Assembly (NCBI RefSeq): GCF_017591425.1
Contig: NW_024465885.1
Location: forward strand, 36,402,501 to 36,466,500
Origin: Ochotona curzoniae
Lineage: Eukaryota; Chordata; Mammalia; Lagomorpha; Ochotonidae
Reading direction: 5' to 3'
DNA: 64,000 nt
Made by a program: the position numbers and the translations under genes. Shown here in pieces: positions 23,310 to 35,670 of the stretch; within the stretch, counting starts at the first letter, position 1, and the number at the start of each line of letters is the position of its first letter. Under the pieces are notes generated by a model, which had not been told where the DNA came from, searched no databases, and saw only the letters and a program-made list of their open reading frames with translations.

Positions 23310-25672
23310 CATCACAAATTCTTAAATCAATAAATGTGATACATCAATAAATGAAAAATAAATCCATATGATCAGCTCAATAGATGCAAAGAGGACATTT
23401 GACAGAATCCAATACAATTTCATGTTAAACTCCCTAGGTAAGATAGGCATAAAAGGAATATTCTACAACATAAAGCAATATATATGCAAAACAAAACACC
23501 AACATTGTATTGAAAAGAGAAAGAATGGAATCTTTCCCACTATGATCTGAAACTAGACAAGAATGTCCACTCTCTCCACTGCTTTTCAACATAGTTCTGG
23601 AAATCCACACTTGGACTACCAGACCAAAAAAAAAAAAAAGAAATCAAAAGAATTCCAATAGGACATAAGAAGGTCAAATTATCCCTGTTTGCAGATGGCA
23701 TGAGTCTGTACTTGAGGGAACCAAAAGATTCAATAAAGAGACTTCTGGAACTGAAAACAGAATGTGGCATGTAGCAGGTTAAAAAATCAATGAGCATATA
23801 TCAATGGCCATAATGTGTACAAACAACTCCAACGCTGATGAAGAAGTCATAAGAATAGTCCATTTCAAAGTAGTGGAAAAGGATCTTAACTAACAAGAGT
23901 GAACCTAAACAAAGATATGGAAGACCTCTACAATGAAAAATGTGAGAACACTCTATCATGAAAATTGCAAAGCATTAGAAAAAAATGAAGGGAAGAACAT
24001 ATTAAAAGATGGAGAAATTTACCATATTCCTGGATTGATAGAATCAACATCATCAACATGTCCATATTACTGAAAGTCTATGGATTCAATTGGATCCCAA
24101 TGAAAATCCCCCTAAAAATCTCAGAGCTGGAAGAAGTGATACAAAAATTCATCTGAAAATACAAGAGACAACAAATTACCAAAATTGTCTTCATTGATGG
24201 AGCAGAACAGAAACTCCAGACAAAAGAACTCACAATATCCCTGGGAAAGAAGTTTTGTTGCTTCAGTGAACACTTTTGGGACAATTGGATAACAGCCAAC
24301 AGGTATAAGAGGCAAGAACTCTACCTGTCACTTTATACAAAAGTCGGTTCTAAATGGATCAGGGACCTAAATCTTCACTCAGAAATCATCAAAATATTAG
24401 CAGAAATTATAGAATGCATTCTACAAGATATAGGCATTTGTTGAAACTTCTGAGAAAGTCTCCAAAAGCACAAACAGTGAAAGGCAAAATAAGCAAATGA
24501 AACAAAATCAAACTAAGCAACTTATGCACAGCAAAGGAAATGATCAACAAAGACAAGTGCCTACTGACAGAATGGGACAATATTTTTGCACACTACACAA
24601 CAGATAAGTGACTAATATCCAAGATTTATGAAGAGTTTCAGAAACTCCAAGACAGCAAAACAAACAACTTTGTTTAAAAAAATGGTTGAAAGAAATGTGT
24701 TGGCATTTTTCAAAATAGCAAATTCAAAGTACTAGTAGACAATGGAAAAATCCTGACTCCTGAGCTACTGAGCACATGCAAATAAAACCTACGCTGAGGT
24801 CCCACTTAACTCCTGTGAAAATGCCCTGCATTCAGAATGCTACTAACTACATCTATTTGGCATGCTTGTGGATAAAAAGACACTGTACTCCACTACTGAT
24901 GGAAGTGCAAGTTAGTGCAGGCACTATAGAAGTCAGAATGAAAACTGCTCAGACAAGGAAAAAATTGATTTACTTTGTGTCCCAGCTATCCAATCCTTGA
25001 GAATATATGCAAATGAATTGAAATCTGCAGTTTCACAAACTACACAAAGGAAAAAGGAACTCCCATATTTATAGCAGCACAATTCACAACAGTGAAGACA
25101 TGAGAATAACCTGATGCCTATCAAAAGAAAAATGGGTAATGAAATTGCAGTACATCTACTCTATGGAATATCACATAGCTTCTAAGACAAATGAACTACC
25201 ACTTGCAATAAAATATTCCTAACTTAGGACCATTATACTCAGTGAAATAAGCTAGTCCAAAAGGACAATTGTATATTCTTTCTGATATAAGATGAGTACC
25301 ATGCAAAATAAAAACAAATAAAAAAAAAATACATAACACTTTCTCATAGAAGAACTGTATAATGGACACGAGCACACCAGAAACTGACGATGCAGTGCAG
25401 AAGGCATCTCTGCTTTCCAATAAAAGGAAGATGTGCGAGGAAACAGTTCAGTGTATCTTAACAATGTGAAACGGGAATGTCTGCACTTTGATCTACCTAC
25501 AATTGCATTATGCAGTTAAATAGCAGAACTGTAAATAAGGTTTATAGTGCTGTAATAATATGATGGAAAGTGGTGGGAGAAGGAAATAGAGAAGCAAAAA
25601 AGAGAATTATCATTGTATAAGCTGAATCATGGGAAGTAGTAATAAAAGTAAAATATACTTTTTTAAAAAAGA
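23310..25672 (+). pseudogene. 5'-truncated L1: ORF2 (reverse transcriptase to C-terminus) and 3' UTR, inactive
   Basis: The sequence begins just before 'atcagctcaatagatgcaaa' (start of the catalytic palm). The catalytic motif at 23688-23699 reads F-A-D-G, where the family has F-A-D-D. It proceeds through 'aaactagacaagaatgtcc', the C-terminal half ('ggataaaaagacactgtact', 'atagcagcacaattcacaac', 'tctatggaatatcacatag') and the lagomorph 3' UTR ('agaagaactgtataatggac' at 25349). It ends in an A-rich tail at about 25670. The copy at 14577 has the same order but is not a duplicate of this one. Many stops and frameshifts. Confidence 0.9.
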
Positions 25673-25681
25673 AACAATTCT

Positions 25682-26005
25682 GGGGCCCAGTGCCATAGCC
25701 TAGTGGCAAAAGTCCTCACCTTGCATGCACTGACATCCCATATCGGCACTAGTTCATGACCTGGTGGCCATGCTGCCAATTCAGCTCCCTGATTGTGGCC
25801 TGGGAAAGCAGTCATAGATCGCCAAAGGCCTTGGGACCTGCACCCACGTGGGAGACCAGGAAGATGCTCCTGGCTCCTGGCTTTGGACTTGCTCAACTCT
25901 GGCCGATGCGGCCACTTGGGGAGTAAATCAGTGGATGGAAGATCTTCCTCTATGTCTCGTCTCCGTATATCTGACTTTCCAACAAAAATAAGTAAATCTT
26001 TACCA
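25682..26005 (+). mobile_element. CSINE, plus strand, directly behind an L1 tail
   Basis: The head is 'ggggcccagtgccatagcct', then 'catcccatatcggcactagt', 'cctgggaaagcagtcatag', 'gaccaggaagatgctcctgg' and tail 'aacaaaaataagtaaatctt'. It sits within ten bases of the L1 poly(A), a usual landing site for A-rich-target insertions. The flank repeat is weak. Confidence 0.92.
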
Positions 26006-26159
26006 AAAAAAGTCTAAATTATGTGTATGTTACTGTCCCAGCGTGTTGTTAGCCTCATTTCAGATGGTTGAGTCAGCCTCTTTGATATTTTTTAAAAGAC
26101 CCTAAATAGCTTTGATTTTTAAAATATCAAGATAGCAATTAGGATATCTACATTTCAGT

Positions 26160-26410
26160 TTTCAAGGCTTGGGGGTCTGGTTATGACCCCGATTCCAATT
26201 CTAGTTTCCTGGTAACACAGATATTAAGAGCTGGCAGGTGTTGGCTCAGTAGCTTGGTCCCTGTCATTAATGTGAGTGATATGAGTTGATTCCAAACATA
26301 AGACCTGCCTGGTTCTACTACTGCTTCTGTGGGCATTTCATGGATAACAAGATGAAAAATCTCTTCCTGAATGTCTGTCTTTATATTTTTGCCTTAAACA
26401 TCTATCTATG
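26160..26410 (+). mobile_element. Old CSINE, plus strand
   Basis: 'ttccaattctagtttcctgg', 'gcaggtgttggctcagtagc', 'ttggtccctgtcattaatgt', 'ctactactgcttctgtgggc' and 'cttcctgaatgtctgtcttt' follow the plus-strand order of an old CSINE, with CpGs eroded and no readable promoter. Confidence 0.6.
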
Positions 26411-28109
26411 TCATTGTATAAATTTAAACGTGAACTATAGTTATTATATTAACCACACACAGAGAGATATAACAATATGAAATAAAATAATGGACCTGCT
26501 AAGACCAAGTATTTTACTTTCCAACATTTTGAAATAAGCATAAATATGACAAAGTGTTCTGAGGATTATAATTATCAACTTTGTATTTTAGACAGTATTA
26601 GGTTCTGCAAAGTCAATTTGAACATAAATGCAAAAATCTATACACAAGAACACAGAGAAAGAATAATCATAGCTACTAAAACAGACAATCAAATTAACTT
26701 TTAATAACTATGACAGTAAATCTAACTTTGAAATGTTCAACATCACCAGTAAAATTATGTCTGATTTAGCAAAAATAAATAAGATTTAAATTAGATTCAA
26801 TTTTATGTGCTGTGTTGCAAAGTGAATTTCTTCTGCAAGAATGGAGTAGTCATGTGAATAAAGAAGTGCTTTCAACTTAACAACTATAAGTACTTCAATC
26901 AACAGGGAAAAGACACTGGAGTACGTACTATAAGAAATAGACAGGTTTAGATATATTGATAAGCTTTTCTATATTGATATCTGATTTAGGATGTGTTTGT
27001 GATGCCATAAGTATGACAAAATGGTTTCAATTTGAGAACGGGGAAAGGGAATGAGAGACAGAGAAAGATATTTACTATGTAACATTTTAATAATATATTA
27101 TTTAGTATTGTCTAGTATTACACAATATATACAAGCAGTTGAAAAATGAATTTAATGTTCTTGTGACACCAACAAATGAAAGGGTGAAAGAAACATAAAT
27201 GTGTTGCTGTTAGATTTGTGCTAAATGCATTATGAGAGTATGCAATCAGGAACTAATAGATCACTGCCTTTCTTTGGAACATGCTGCTCTAGAAAGGTGA
27301 CCCTAGTGCAGAGGGTGGCTTTACAAATGACAGCACAATGTTGTCCCGTAGTCAATGGAATATTGATAGACCGGACCCAACCAGAAGCTTGAAAATTTCC
27401 TGCAAGATCAGCCTTGCTTTCTCTTATTTTTTCACTCTTACATGAATTGGACATGCTAAGCATTGCTGGTAAGCACCAGAAAGAGATGGAAAAAAAAAAA
27501 AAAAACGAGACAACAGCACTAAATTGTCCCTACTGGCTCAGAAAAGACCAATCCAAATCAACCAATAACCCTCCAACCTACACATAAATTAATGAGGGCA
27601 ACTGAGATGAGCCAAACCTCACCTCCCAAGCAAGAGAACTGTTGAATTCTTTATTTAGGATTAAGCTTACAACTATAAAGTACATTGAAGACATTTCATA
27701 GAAACATTAAGAAGCATAGGAGAATGGCCAAATGTCACCCTAATTTAGGCTGTTCTGAGGTGTGAAAACAATAAAGAAAGGGCTATGTTTCTAAAAGTTG
27801 GCATGACAGATAATTTTGGGAAGGACACAGAAGAACACAGTGAAAGTTCCATGGCACAAAAGGACAGAAGTAGGAAATTCAGTTTATGGTTCCTCATGTG
27901 GGACAGCCAGTGGCCAGTTCTGAACAACATCTCACCACCACCTAATGTCGCAAGTGTTAATCTGGAGATTACAAAAGTCAATATATGGGGAGAAGGAGGT
28001 GAGAGCAGATCACACAGTCAGAGTCATTGAAGATATTGCCTGGCTTACAATCTACTGTTACAGCCTTGCAAATAACTCACAGATACGTTACACATATCAA
28101 TAGAGAAAG
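26411..28109. other. Unique AT-rich DNA
   Basis: No recognised gene or repeat. Contains a 16-base poly-A run near 27491. Confidence 0.45.
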
Positions 28110-29290
28110 ACAATCACCATAATAAAAAAAATGCAAGATAGAAAATCTAGTGGAGGTATAAATGAAACTGATTGTGAACAATGAGAATATTCTTGGGAAA
28201 ATGATAGGACCAAGTTGTTATATTTCAATAATAAAACAGATTGTAAATAACCTAAACTCTGCAATCAAACCATGCATTTTGACTGGTCAATTAAAAAACA
28301 AGATTCATCTACATGCTGCTTACAAGAAATATAAAAAAAAATACATCCCACCAACAAAGGTACACACATACTGAAAGGACAAAAAGATATTTCATGACAA
28401 CAGAGAGGAAAAAATAAACAGGGTCACCATTGTAATAACATGAAACACATTCTACAGAACTATTGAAAGAGATGAAAAACAACGTCACATAATGATAAAC
28501 GGATCAATTCAACAGGAAGCTGTAGTGTGTGTGTCTGTATGTGTGTGTGTATGCAAGAATATGACAAAATGTTCAAAACGATTGAAAGGGATGGGTTCCT
28601 ACCAAATTCCTTCTATGAGGCAGCAGCACTTTAATTCCAAAACCAGAAAAAGAAAAAGAAGTGTAAACCAATTCCTCTTATGAATACAAATGTGAAAATG
28701 CTCAAGAAAATGCTAAGTAATTTAATCCACAATGCATCAGACCCATCATTCACCTGGACCCAAGCTTTATTTATCCCTATCATGCAGGGATAGTTCAATA
28801 TATGCAAATTAATAAGTATGATACTTCACATGAAGAAGCTGAAGGAAAAAACATGATTATCTCAATAGACACAGAGAAAGATTTTGATAACATCAATCGT
28901 TCTTTCATGAGAAAAACATAAAACAAACTGAGTATAGAAGGATAATGGAAGGTAACATGCAGTTTCTTCAGATTTCTGAAAATGGATCTGCCATCTCACC
29001 CAACCTGCCCACTCTCAGCAATTTGTCCATAAAAGATGAAATCAGCATATAAAAGAGTTTTCTGTACCCCATGTTTTTAGCAGCTCAATTCAAAGTATCT
29101 ATGATTTGAAATCAACCTAGATTACCACCAACTGATGAATGTATAAAGAAAACGTGATGTGTACACAATGTGGAATACTATTTAGCTATAAAAAGATGAA
29201 ATCTTATCTGTTGCAACTAAATGAATCCGATTAGAAACCATTATACATAGTGAAATAAAAAAGTAGAAATAATAAAATAATATACCTTAT
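28110..29290 (+). pseudogene. Old, deletion-ridden L1 (endonuclease, reverse-transcriptase and C-terminal pieces)
   Basis: Endonuclease-domain text comes first: 'ctgcttacaagaaatataaa' at 28317, and 'ataatgataaacggatcaat' at 28487, which encodes a short G-S-I-Q-Q-E piece typical of the L1 endonuclease. Then come reverse-transcriptase start words ('atgattatctcaatagacac' near 28853) and, after a gap, C-terminal words ('gtggaatactatttagctat' near 29170). The normal distance between these blocks is far larger, so internal deletions are extensive. A GT microsatellite interrupts the endonuclease part. It is more diverged than the copies at 14.6 and 23.3 kb. Confidence 0.75.
28529..28552. repeat. Short (GT)n microsatellite inside L1
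   Basis: Interrupted tg units grown within the L1 endonuclease remnant. Confidence 0.85.
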
Positions 29291-29688
29291 AAAAACTAAT
29301 TGGCTCAGAATAAATCTTAACCTTTCTTAATCAAGAGAGCAACAATTAAGCTTTAAAAACAGAATGGCATCAAGATTCTCATTTTTTTTCTGTGTATTTT
29401 GTGAAGCTGTTTTCAATTTAAGCTATAACAATTTGGAACATTTCATCATGTTCAAAGTTAAAGGAAAGTTTAAAAAAGGAAAACAGGAAAGACTATAAAT
29501 CCAGGTTTCTCATTTGGAGGCACTAGTCCAAACTATTCTAAATGCCCTGAGTCCTCTTCCAGAAAACAGAACTTCAAGCATTATGGATACAAACAGAACA
29601 GAATTCTGTATTGCTTATTGACTCTTTTCAAACATAGTTGACTTTAAATGAATCAGACAAAAGACTTACTTGGAACTGTTTTTAAACA
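29291..29688. other. Unique DNA
   Basis: Nothing recognised. Confidence 0.4.
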
Positions 29689-29995
29689 GGGGCCCAGCTA
29701 AAATCCTTGCCTTGCATGCACCAGGATTCCATTGGGCACTGGTTCTAATCTCAGCAATCCTGCTTCCCATCCAGCTCCCTGCTTGTAGCCAGGGAAAGCA
29801 GTTGAGGACGGCCCAAAGCCTTGGGAACCTGCATATGTGTGGGAGTCCAGGAAAAGACTCCTGGCTCCTGGCTTCGATCAGTGCAGATCGGGGTGCAGCA
29901 ACTGCTACGGGAGTGAATCAGTGGACAAAAGATCTTCCTCTCTGTCTCTCCTCCTCTCTGTATAGATGACTTTCCTAAAAAGAAAAAAATAAAAT
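29689..29995 (+). mobile_element. CSINE, plus strand, with a shortened head
   Basis: 'ggggcccagctaaaatcctt' runs from the head straight to the post-A-box text, so about 15-20 bases with the A box are missing. The B box 'ggttctaatctc' follows, then 'aaagcagttgaggacggccc', 'aaaagactcctggctcctgg' and tail 'aaaaataaaatgaa'. The loss of the A box suggests this copy cannot drive Pol III transcription. Confidence 0.9.
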
Positions 29996-30723
29996 GAACT
30001 TATTTCAATTCTAGATATTAAACTATTAGGCTAAATAAGTGTATATATTTATGCCAGCTTTTTTAATTTCAAGAAATGACAAAAGAAATGCATATTTTGC
30101 AGATAACTAAATGTATGTAAATTGCCTTCTTGAATTCTGAATCTGTGATTTCCCTTTCTGGGTGTAATTTAATGTAAACACCAACAGAAACCAATCATTA
30201 AAAAATAAAAATTAACAATTGAGGTTAACTACACAATTTCTTCAGTCAGTATTTACCAACTGGGATTTTAGTCACAATAGCCAGGTTGGTTTTATATGAA
30301 CCATATCACTATATCACATAAGAATATTCTTCCAAAACAAACTCGTTAATTAGGACAAAAGTGGAGGTGGACAAACAAAAATGTTCACAAAGACTTAGAA
30401 GAGATTTACATTAATAGGACTTATTTAGCAAATAAGTAATAGTAAAACTATTTTCCTATTACTGATAGTAATAGTAAAACTATGAAAATGAGAAAAAAAT
30501 ACATGTGATTCTCAAGTCTGTGGTCTCACTTTTTTTTTAATCAAGATCAAGATTTAACTAAGGAAGCATGCTGCTGAAACACATAACTGGGTACCTACAG
30601 CCATCGCCATGAAATGTAATCAGTACTTGTATCTTCCTGTTTATTCTGTGGTGACAATTGGGGAAATTTAGCAGCCAGAAACCTTTACCCACATCAGCAT
30701 GTCCCCGTTTCTCTGACACCATT
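29996..30723. other. Unique AT-rich DNA
   Basis: Nothing recognised. A local duplication of 'taatagtaaaactat' occurs at 30437 and 30468. Confidence 0.4.
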
Positions 30724-30860
30724 ATGCTTTTTTATTTTTATTTATTTATTTTAATTTTTTAAATTAATTTATGATGCTGTTCCATGGGCCCTGGGAATTC
30801 CCCACTCCCCTCCCCACTCCTCTCCCTACGCTGATTTCCCCTGTATGATTGTAGTAGTGT
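30724..30860 (-). mobile_element. L1 3' end, minus strand
   Basis: An antisense A-rich tail ('ttttatttttatttatttat') is followed by 'gatgctgttccatgggccct' and the C-rich complement of a G-rich tract (30801-30827). Plus-strand L1 3' ends in this window (47850-47935) have the same design: G-rich tract, 'accatgg', then A-rich tail. Upstream limit uncertain. Confidence 0.6.
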
Positions 30861-31572
30861 TGTTCTTCATAAACTGCCATAACTGCCAACATGAAATTGT
30901 CTAAAGCTGAAATTGAAGACCTTTGATGTAGAGAAACATATAGTCTGAGCTTATTGAAAGCCTAAATTCATAACTGCGTGCCCAGATGCCATCACGCATG
31001 TTGGCTGGCCAACTTACGGAACCACGCGGTGTTGCATTTCCATGTTGTGGGATGACAGGATCTCCTAAACATTCCATCAATGAATAGAAGTAGAAATGTC
31101 TGCAGCAAAGTTTTTACTCAAATCTTGTTGCCATACAATTTGAGTACACCCTTTGCTCTGTTCATTTATTTTTACATTCTCTAATAGAGGATAAGGGTTT
31201 ACTTTGTATCAGTAACTTAATGCAGAGATAGGGACAGCTTTTGTAGCTAACATTTCCTTCTGTTTCATTTTGTGTTTCTGTTTTGGCAGAGACTAAGCCA
31301 TTCAACTTTATGAGTGGAAAGTGATATAAAGAATGTAAAACCAATGAACTTTATAGAAGTTGACTCCATCAACCTACTCCAATGCTGAATATCCTTTCAG
31401 ATAGTGACAGATATTTATGCCAAAATTTTATTGCAAGAAGGAGCTTATCATAAAAATTTTTGCTGGCAAATTATTCCAAGTGATAAGGCCATATAGACAA
31501 GGATCTGAGCCAGCACAAACATGGAGTAAGCAAAGCGAGGAGCTTCAATTGGAATATTACAGAATGGGCATC
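30861..31572. other. Unclassified DNA, possibly still L1-related at its start
   Basis: No gene is seen. 30861-31110 may continue the L1 3' UTR but I cannot align it. Confidence 0.35.
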
Positions 31573-31870
31573 AGAGGGGCTGGTGCTGTTGTTCGCGTGA
31601 GCAAAAATTCTGCATGCAGTGCCAGTGTCTCATAAAGGAGTTGGTTTGAACTCTGCCTGTTCCACTTCCCATCCAGCTGCACTACAGAAAAATAGTAGAC
31701 AATGACCAAATTGTGTCGCTGCACTCAAATTGTGGAAATCCAGAAAAAGCTGTTGGTTCCTGTCCTCAAATTGGTCTGGCAGTTCATTTTGCAGTGAACT
31801 GGAGGATAGAAGATTCTCTCTCTCGCTCACTCACTTCACTTTAACTCTGTCCTTAAAATAAATAAATAAA
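31573..31870 (+). mobile_element. Old CSINE, plus strand
   Basis: The head is 'gaggggctggtgctgttgtt', then decayed 'gttggtttgaactctgcctg' at the B box, 'ttccacttcccatccagctg', 'gcagtgaactggaggataga', a CT-rich stretch, and tail 'ttaaaataaataaataaatt'. Older rabbit-like type. Confidence 0.8.
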
Positions 31871-33016
31871 TTGAGAGACAGAGGAAAGACAGAAGTTTGG
31901 ATATCAAAAGAAAAAAAGGAGATGAATTTGGGAAAGCAAAATCTTGATTCATATGCCATGATGAGGAACTCTAAGTTAATTCTACATGAAATAAAATACC
32001 ATCTGAGTGTCTGAAGTGCAAACGTGGCTTATAATTTGCATTTTTGCTTTTGTGTTGGTATTAGACTGAGGAGACCAGTCTACTACTCTTTGTTATGACG
32101 AAGATGACAAGATCGATAACCTGCTTGCAGAAGTTTAAATTCTGTATCAGGCACTTAGCACTGTGCTCATACAAGTAATTCATCCCTCCAAGAGTATCAT
32201 TTTTAATTATACTTCTACATGATATTATTTCATTTTCTTTTTTCCCCTATATCTGTCATGTCATGATACAATTATATAGCAGAAATTTAAGCCTATAATG
32301 ATGAAATGAATGACGAAGCCATTGTGATAATTTGGGGACAAATCACAGGAGGGAGATACAAGGAGAGGGAGAAGAAGAATGAGCCAGAAGAAGCAATCCC
32401 CACCACATGCACATCATGGGGGAAAAAATCTTTATATACACAAAAACAAATAGTAGCCTCTTGGTTTTGAAGAGATTCTTGGGGGTACCAACAAAAACAG
32501 ATCCTTCCTGTACAACTTCCTACGAAGGTATTAATTCAATCTTTGGGGTTTAATATAATAATAAAAGTATTTGTATAAATTGCCACTTATGTTTCACTTC
32601 AATGGTATAGAATGTCTGAGTTTCTCAATTCCTTTAAATAAGCAACATTTATTTCCTTTTCTCTCAACTGGTCATTACACTTAAACAAATTCCTTGTAAA
32701 TTGTTCTCTGTTTAAAAACATTAGTTCACTCATATTTTATTTTATTTTTCTACCCACTATAGATGCTAACTGAAATGCCTACAAGTTCTTATTGAAAACG
32801 TAAATATATTAAATTTTTATAATTAAGAATATTAGGATTCCATAGAAGACGTTAAGATAGTGTGATTAAAATATTGGTGAAAGAGAGAAAATTGAGAATG
32901 GAAGAGAAAGATTAATCAAAACAAGTTAAGAGAAAGAAGAAGGGAGGGGAAAGAGAAAACAGAAGCTGAGGACTCAAGGGTAAGAAATCTCGAAAAACAG
33001 AAGAAACTCACATGTC
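31871..33016. other. Unique DNA, purine-rich toward the end
   Basis: No gene or known repeat. 32870-33000 is strongly purine-rich on the plus strand. Confidence 0.4.
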
Positions 33017-33051
33017 TACACTTGACCTTAGCTAAAAGGCCGAGAAGCAAT
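33017..33051 (-). pseudogene. U2 snRNA 5'-end fragment
   Basis: Read on the minus strand, these 35 bases match the first 35 bases of U2 spliceosomal RNA with about three differences. The match includes the branch-point-recognition neighbourhood 'ttctcggccttttagctaag' (usual text has 'ttggctaag'). Similarity stops abruptly after 'aagtgta', so the stem-loop, Sm site and 3' end are absent. It cannot be functional. It lies about 15-60 bases before sequence belonging to an L1 3' UTR; retrotransposed snRNA 5' ends fused to L1 are a known product of template switching. Confidence 0.8.
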
Positions 33052-33139
33052 AGACAACACTTACATAGCTACAAAACAATGTAAATTACACAGAGACTGA
33101 TGGAAACCATGGGACTTGAAGAAGGAAAATGAGTGAGGA

Positions 33140-33585
33140 ACCAGGCTCTGCCGTCAAACATTGCCGCAAGGTAGTGTTTGCAACAGCGTGCTTCCTACCG
33201 TCACATTTTACAGAACTAATAAAACACAGACGATTTCCAGTTTTCTGATGTCAATATAATAAAAGGCTACTACCATATCCAGATGTGGAGGTACAATGCA
33301 ACATGCATCCCTGCTTCCAAACAAAAGATAGACTCCCAATTAAACTGTTGGAAATGTGAAGACAACGGGATGCTGGAGCCTCTGACATTGTCTGTAACAG
33401 CAATGTTGGGGCACACTTAAACAAGAGACAGATGGAATTATGAACCCTTTTGAAGGACTATCCTATTTCAGCAACATGAGGAAAATCTGTCTGGGGGTGG
33501 GAGAATGGGGGGAAATCCCAGTCTATATGAAATTGTACCACAAAATTCAAAAATTCACAATTAAAACAGAACAACAACAACAAAA
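33140..33585 (+). mobile_element. L1 3' UTR fragment, plus strand
   Basis: 'aggtacaatgcaacatgcat', 'ccctgcttccaaacaaaaga', 'cttttgaaggactatcctat' and the G-rich 'ctgggggtgggagaatgggg' at 33490 parallel the L1 3' UTR at 47290-47885. It ends in an A-rich CAA-repeat tail. The 5' limit is unclear. Confidence 0.7.
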
Positions 33586-35499
33586 AAAGACAATGGAAGG
33601 AAAGTAGAGATGGAGAGAAAAAACAAACAGATGATATTATGGCAATGAAAGCTTTCATATTCTGTCTAGCCAAGCCCAGTACTTCAGTGCTTTGGACACC
33701 CAAACATGTAAATATCCGCTGCATGCCAAAGAATTAAAGTGTTAAGGACAAAAGCCAAAAAAAAAGGCTACTGCAATGATGGGGCTAAGTCTGCCTTTCT
33801 CTGTTACAAGTGTTTTAGAACACATAGGTAGCAGAAATAATCATGGTAAGAAATCTTTCAGAATAGAATTTCCTAATGTTAAAAATCAGTTTCTGATTAC
33901 TCCCTTATGGCCAAAATTATTTATATAGAGAGCTATATTGTGAAGTACTTGTACATCTTTCAGTTCAAAAATAAAGACTGTATTATAATAATATTTGGCA
34001 TTCATAGTAGTATAATTGATAAAAATTAATACAGTGAATATAATAATTAACACCTCACTTGTGTTAGTGTTCTAAAGGAAGAAATGAGAATATTTCTGGC
34101 ACCTGAAAGCACAGTTAAATATGGGTGGAAAGAGTATTTTTACAGGCATGAAGTTTCTAAAAACAGCATTGTATCCAAGGATGCCAGAAGCACATTGATG
34201 TGTTTGTCCATGTTCTGACATCCACAGTCAAACAGTATGGGTAACTCAGCACACCAAGTCACACTTTGGATAAAGTCGTACACTCTGAATTGAGAAAAAA
34301 TGACTTATATCCCTTCAAGTTTCTCCCTTCTAGAATAATTGTATATGTAAATAATACATTGTTCTAATTTCTAAGGACTGTGTAAAGCAAAATTCATGTG
34401 TGCCTTCCAGTTGGTTGCACCAAATGAAAGTGTGGACAAAAGAGAGAAAAGAAATTTTTTTTTGAAAACTGTTAGTTACATATGTATTGAAAAAAATATT
34501 TATAGATGTCTGATGTTTTATTTCATACAATAACTAGTAAAATTCTAGGTCCAATGTATCTAAGAAGAAAGAAATAACGGAGAAAAGTAGCAGGAAAATG
34601 TGCCCTTGGCAGGGAATGTCAATATCCAGAAGCCCCAGGTTATTGAAAATGGAAACTTCAGAGACTACAAATGCCACATGCTATTACAACTCTACAGATT
34701 GCTTCCTGAAACTGTTTGTTCCTAGCAGCGAGTGGGGAAATCTTATGACCAAAAGGAAACAGGATAGAATGAGTTCCCAGTGTGTCTAGGGACTCAGGGG
34801 TCTGCTTTTTACCTTGTTTTCTCACTGTAGAAGTTAAAAATTGGGAAAGAAGAGAGAATAAAATGGCTCAGAAGTTATAAATAGAGAAACAGTTGGTAAG
34901 TTTAGTTAGAAAGGTCAAGTCCAGCGAGAAGATGACTGTTCACAGGAGTTACGTTGGGTTTCTGATGTGTGAAATCTTCAACCTGCAAAAGCATGAGATA
35001 CCGGAAGAAAAATTTTAGAAAAACACATGCTTTGTCTTACACAACTCTTTATAAAGGTAGTAATGCTACCGAAGCAGCTTCAGGCTGCTTCTGCACAAAC
35101 AGAATTATACAATGCTGTGTCTTGTCTGAATCTATTACTAGAGGCACTCTTATGCATTATAATTACCTTACTATGATTATTTTTGGTGATAAGAACTAAG
35201 GGGAAGAATCAAATGAATTATGAGGCAGGTGGGCTTCCTTTTATGGAACGCCCTCTTGCAGGCTTCTTCTTCCTGTATGTAATCTTGCTTTAGAAGTTTT
35301 TGTTCCCTTAAAAAAAAAATTTTTGTTTTAAAGTACTGAGAGCGGAACAGCCAAACTACAGTTAAATTGCATCATACCTTCTTAATGTTTCTTAAATCAT
35401 GTCCTGGACATTCACTGATAAAGAGTATCTTATGTGAGTGAATTTCAGTGATGGGGACACAATGATAGTAGGGTCAAGGAGGATAATTCAAATGAACAT
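33586..35499. other. Unique DNA
   Basis: No recognised gene or repeat over 1.9 kb. Confidence 0.45.
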
Positions 35500-35670
35500 T
35501 TTGATAAAATGTTCAGACGCATGTGTCCCACAGGGGAACACATTGGTTCAATACTCAGCTCCAGCCCTCTGTTCATTGGAACCCTTAGACACAGCAGACA
35601 CACTCTCAGGTTGTCAGACTGCTGATCCCCATGTGACAGATATGGAGGATCCCAGCTCGAAGATGCAACC
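35500..35670 (+). mobile_element. Possible old CSINE fragment, plus strand
   Basis: 'attggttcaatactcagctc', 'ctgctgatccccatgtgaca' and 'gatatggaggatcccagctc' loosely follow the old CSINE order. Weak. Confidence 0.4.

Noticed and set aside
32130..32200. 'atcaggcacttagcactgtgctc' resembling an ancient repeat
   Set aside because: Too short and diverged to assign.
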